Source: a virus. From it: a stretch of 39,057 nt of DNA. The translations under genes were made by a program, and so were the position numbers. The notes beneath the pieces are model-generated. The model ran no database searches. It was not told the origin of the DNA and saw nothing but the letters and a program-made list of their open reading frames with translations. This document shows positions 36,648 to 39,057 of this stretch, piece after piece. The first letter of the stretch is position 1; each line of letters opens with the position of its first letter. The DNA is taken from the IMG/VR virus record IMGVR_UViG_3300017697_000034, positions 1-39,057 of that record; one strand, written 5' to 3'.

Positions 36648-39057
36648 TTATCCTAATACTAACACTGTTCCAAGTGCAATTTCTTCTGCATCATTTCGTG
36701 TAATACCCGATGACGCACCTGCAACTGATACCCAATTGGTTCCGTCCCAAACTTCAACACGTTGATCATCAGTATTAAATCTTACTTGACCTAATTCCGT
36801 AAATTCAAACGGAGGTCGTTCACTACTTTCTCCAACAGGTATTACAACTCCGTATGTTCCGCCAAATTTATAATAACCATTTCCGGTACTTGTAAAATTA
36901 GTAATACTGTCTTGCTCACTATTTGTAATAGAGTTTTCTTTGAATGCAAAGTTATCAAAACGTACACTTCCTGTGCCATTTGCAGTTAATACTAAATTGG
37001 TATCGGCTGTAGTTGTTGTAATTAGATTTCCGTCAATCTGTATACTACCTACATCTATTTTTGGTACTGATAATCGTGTATTGTCAATATCTGCAACTAC
37101 TGTTCCGTTAGTGTAGAATCTAATTTTATTATCATTAGATCCTTCTGTTAATTCAGCGGTAACTTTTGTGTTGCCGTCTAAATCTTCAACACCTTTTAAG
37201 TTAACCCAATTAGTGCCGTTATAACCTTCGTAGCGATTTAAATCTGTGTTAAATCGCATATACCCTGCTTCATCTGCTGGTCGTTGTGCTGTTGTGCCTA
37301 CAGGCAATTTTATGCCGCTGGTAGCATTAATATTTATTATTTCGCTGCCCGGAGTAATATTAAAGTCGCCAGTTGTTGAAATAGTAGAACTGTTAATACT
37401 AAATGTATCTATAATAATACTACCTGTGCCAGCAGCTCTTAATTCTAAATTACTATTTGAAATAGTAGTAGTAATAAAATTATCATCAATTAAAATATCA
37501 CCTGTACTAAAAGTGTTAGCATTAATTGCACTATTACTTGTTATATTATCTACAGCAATTGTTCCGTTAACTGTTAAGTTATTTGTAATAATTACATTAT
37601 TACTAGGAATAAGTATTTCGCCAGTTCCGTTAGCTCGCAGTTCTAAGTCTGCATTTGAGTCTGTTGTAGTAATTGCATTGCCAGATAATTCAATTTCTTC
37701 AAATTGAATAACACTTGCACTAATAATAACTTCGCCAGTAACATCTAAATTGCCAGTTAGATTAAAATCACCAATTTGGTTTACATTTCCTACATGTGTA
37801 ACTGTTCCATTGATTGTAGTATCAGTTAAACTAGTGTCATTATTAACTGTTAAGTTTTGGGTAATAGTTACATTATTACTCGGAACAAGTATTTCACCAG
37901 TTCCGTTAGCACGCAATTCTAAGTCACTATTAGAAGCAGTAGTTGTGATAAAGTTGTCGTCAATTAATATATCACCTGTGCTAAATCTATTAGCAGTAAT
38001 AGTGCCTGCACTATTGATATCTCCAACACTAATGGTACCAGTAACATATAAATCATTGCTAATAACAACATCATTGCTTGGAATCACAATATCGCCATAT
38101 TCAGTAGCTCGTAGTTCTAAATCTGAATTGCTGTCAGTAGTAATAATAAAGTTATCTTCAATTTTGATGTTTTCAAACTGCGCAGTACTTGATACAGAAA
38201 TATTACCAGTAATGCCAAGATCACCGGTTAAATCTATATTTCCAGTTAAATCTGTATTTCCAGTTTGTGTAATATTTCCTTGTATATTAACGTCTTGTAA
38301 ATTTGTTGACCCTATAACCGTTAAATTCTCATCAATAACAACATTATTGGTTGGTATATAAATATTACCTGTTCCATTAGCACGAAGTTCTAAATCACTG
38401 TTTGATAAGGTAGTTTTAACAACATTGCCACTAATTAATATATCACCTGTATTAAAAGAGCTTGCAGTAAGTATTCCTGTACTATTAATATTATCTACAG
38501 TAATTGTTCCGTTAACTTCTAAGTCATTTGTAATAAGTAAATTATTGTTTGGTATAACAACTTTACCTGTTCCATTAGCACGAAGTTCTAAATCTGCATT
38601 TGATGTAGTTGTTGTAATAAAGTTGTCGTCAACTAATATTTCTTCAAACTGAGCAGCGCCGCTGACATCTAAATCTTGTGTAACAGTTACATTGCCTGTT
38701 ATAACTGTATCACCAGTTTGAGTAGTATCACCAATGTGTGTAATTGTACCAGTAACATTTGTATCTTGTAGGTCTGTATCACCACTTACTGTTAATGCTT
38801 GACTAAATGTAACATCATTATTTGGAACATTAATAGTGCCGCCGGCATTTGCCCGTAATTCTAAATCACTGTTTGATAAAGTAGTTTCAATAACATTACC
38901 GTCAATTTGTATGTTGCCATTTGTAAATTGGCCAGTAAGTGTATAATTACCAGTTTGAGTAGTATTGCCAATATGTGTAATTGTACCAGTAACATCTGTA
39001 TCTTGTAGGTCTGTGTCACCACTTACTGTTAAATTATTATTAATCTGTAGATTATTA
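36648..39057 (-). CDS. Repetitive tail-fibre protein, N-terminus beyond the right edge
   Basis: At least 802 aa. The frame is open from the stop (36650-36648) to the window edge, so a GTG at 38087 is internal and not the start; I read the upstream codons and found no stop. The visible part is mainly shaft: eight copies of (L-x-L)RANGTG-x-I-x-(I/V)P-x-N-N-x-x-I, mixed with NTGDILIDDNFITTT and GNVTVTQDLDVSG units. Two copies of the fibre module also used by the adhesins follow: LPVGTTAQRP with RFNTDLNRYEGYNGTNWV, and ESSERPPFEF with RFNTDDQRVEVWDGTNWV. It ends with AEEIALGTVLVLG. The expected structure is a trimeric beta shaft. It is the first gene of the minus-strand block within this window. 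Confidence 0.83.
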   Translation of the reverse strand, partial: NNLQINNNLTVSGDTDLQDTDVTGTITHIGNTTQTGNYTLTGQFTNGNIQIDGNVIETTLSNSDLELRANAGGTINVPNNDVTFSQALTVSGDTDLQDTNVTGTITHIGDTTQTGDTVITGNVTVTQDLDVSGAAQFEEILVDDNFITTTTSNADLELRANGTGKVVIPNNNLLITNDLEVNGTITVDNINSTGILTASSFNTGDILISGNVVKTTLSNSDLELRANGTGNIYIPTNNVVIDENLTVIGSTNLQDVNIQGNITQTGNTDLTGNIDLTGDLGITGNISVSSTAQFENIKIEDNFIITTDSNSDLELRATEYGDIVIPSNDVVISNDLYVTGTISVGDINSAGTITANRFSTGDILIDDNFITTTASNSDLELRANGTGEILVPSNNVTITQNLTVNNDTSLTDTTINGTVTHVGNVNQIGDFNLTGNLDVTGEVIISASVIQFEEIELSGNAITTTDSNADLELRANGTGEILIPSNNVIITNNLTVNGTIAVDNITSNSAINANTFSTGDILIDDNFITTTISNSNLELRAAGTGSIIIDTFSINSSTISTTGDFNITPGSEIININATSGIKLPVGTTAQRPADEAGYMRFNTDLNRYEGYNGTNWVNLKGVEDLDGNTKVTAELTEGSNDNKIRFYTNGTVVADIDNTRLSVPKIDVGSIQIDGNLITTTTADTNLVLTANGTGSVRFDNFAFKENSITNSEQDSITNFTSTGNGYYKFGGTYGVVIPVGESSERPPFEFTELGQVRFNTDDQRVEVWDGTNWVSVAGASSGITRNDAEEIALGTVLVLG
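37430..38865 (-). repeat. Alternating two-part shaft repeat, about 470 bp
   Basis: The LELRA-type motif recurs near 38852, 38582, 38382, 38110, 37911, 37635 and 37438. The steps alternate between about 270-276 and 197-200 bases, so the true repeat is a two-part unit of about 470 bases. The longer step includes the NGT/THVG...QFEE segment and the shorter includes the NTGDIL segment. Confidence 0.75.

Noticed and set aside
36648-38087. The repetitive fibre as a complete 479-aa gene starting at a GTG
   Set aside because: The codons upstream of 38087 stay open to 39057 and encode the same repeat pattern, so the gene is cut by the window edge.
37430-38865. CRISPR-like array
   Set aside because: The repeats are long, translated in frame and imperfect, with no short identical repeats or unique spacers.

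Overview
This window reads as part of the virion-structure region of a T4-like marine myovirus (the cyanophage/pelagiphage type of large tailed phage). The reasons are the neck and tail-completion proteins gp14 and gp15, a third neck-type structural protein with the N-terminal pattern seen in marine T4-like phages, very large modular tail-fibre proteins, an AT-rich composition, almost no intergenic DNA, and T4-like late-promoter motifs (NATAAATA) placed correctly before several genes. No photosynthesis or other host-diagnostic gene lies here, so Prochlorococcus, Synechococcus and SAR11 all remain possible hosts.

Layout. Positions 1-1150 (minus strand): the start of a small gene cut by the left edge, an inverted repeat, and a neck-type structural protein. 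A divergent junction follows at 1151-1206. Positions 1207-6410 (plus strand): gp14, two unrecognised proteins joined by stop/start overlaps, gp15, a Nudix hydrolase, and a small cupin with its own consensus sigma70 promoter. The strands converge at 6411-6425. Positions 6426-39057 (minus strand) are almost entirely tail-fibre and adhesin genes: three glycine-rich adhesins interleaved with three zinc-ribbon accessory proteins, a fibre ending in a self-cleaving S74-type chaperone domain, two giant modular fibres (3988 and 2771 aa), a 678-aa fibre with two copper-protein-like (cupredoxin) domains around two Calx-beta repeats, three small virion proteins, and a repetitive fibre that continues past the right edge. 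I see no tRNA, CRISPR array, insertion sequence, integrase or attachment site, and no gene-free stretch above 300 bases.

How the genes work together. gp14 and gp15 finish the head-tail neck and the top of the tail. The minus-strand block builds a complex host-contact apparatus. The long fibres share a parts list: N-terminal W/Y/G 'CBM-like' modules, small beta modules, a beta-helix segment, YGNG-type propeller blades and a common C-terminal region. The giant protein has grown by tandem duplication of a Cys-Arg-Asp helical unit. The glycine-rich proteins resemble, over almost their full length, the TNF-like plus glycine-rich ectodomain of the animal receptor kinases ALK and LTK. They form duplicated adhesin/accessory cassettes with a decayed fourth cassette and long exact identities between copies. 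This cassette array is the most interesting system in the window: it looks like a host-range module evolving by duplication and recombination.
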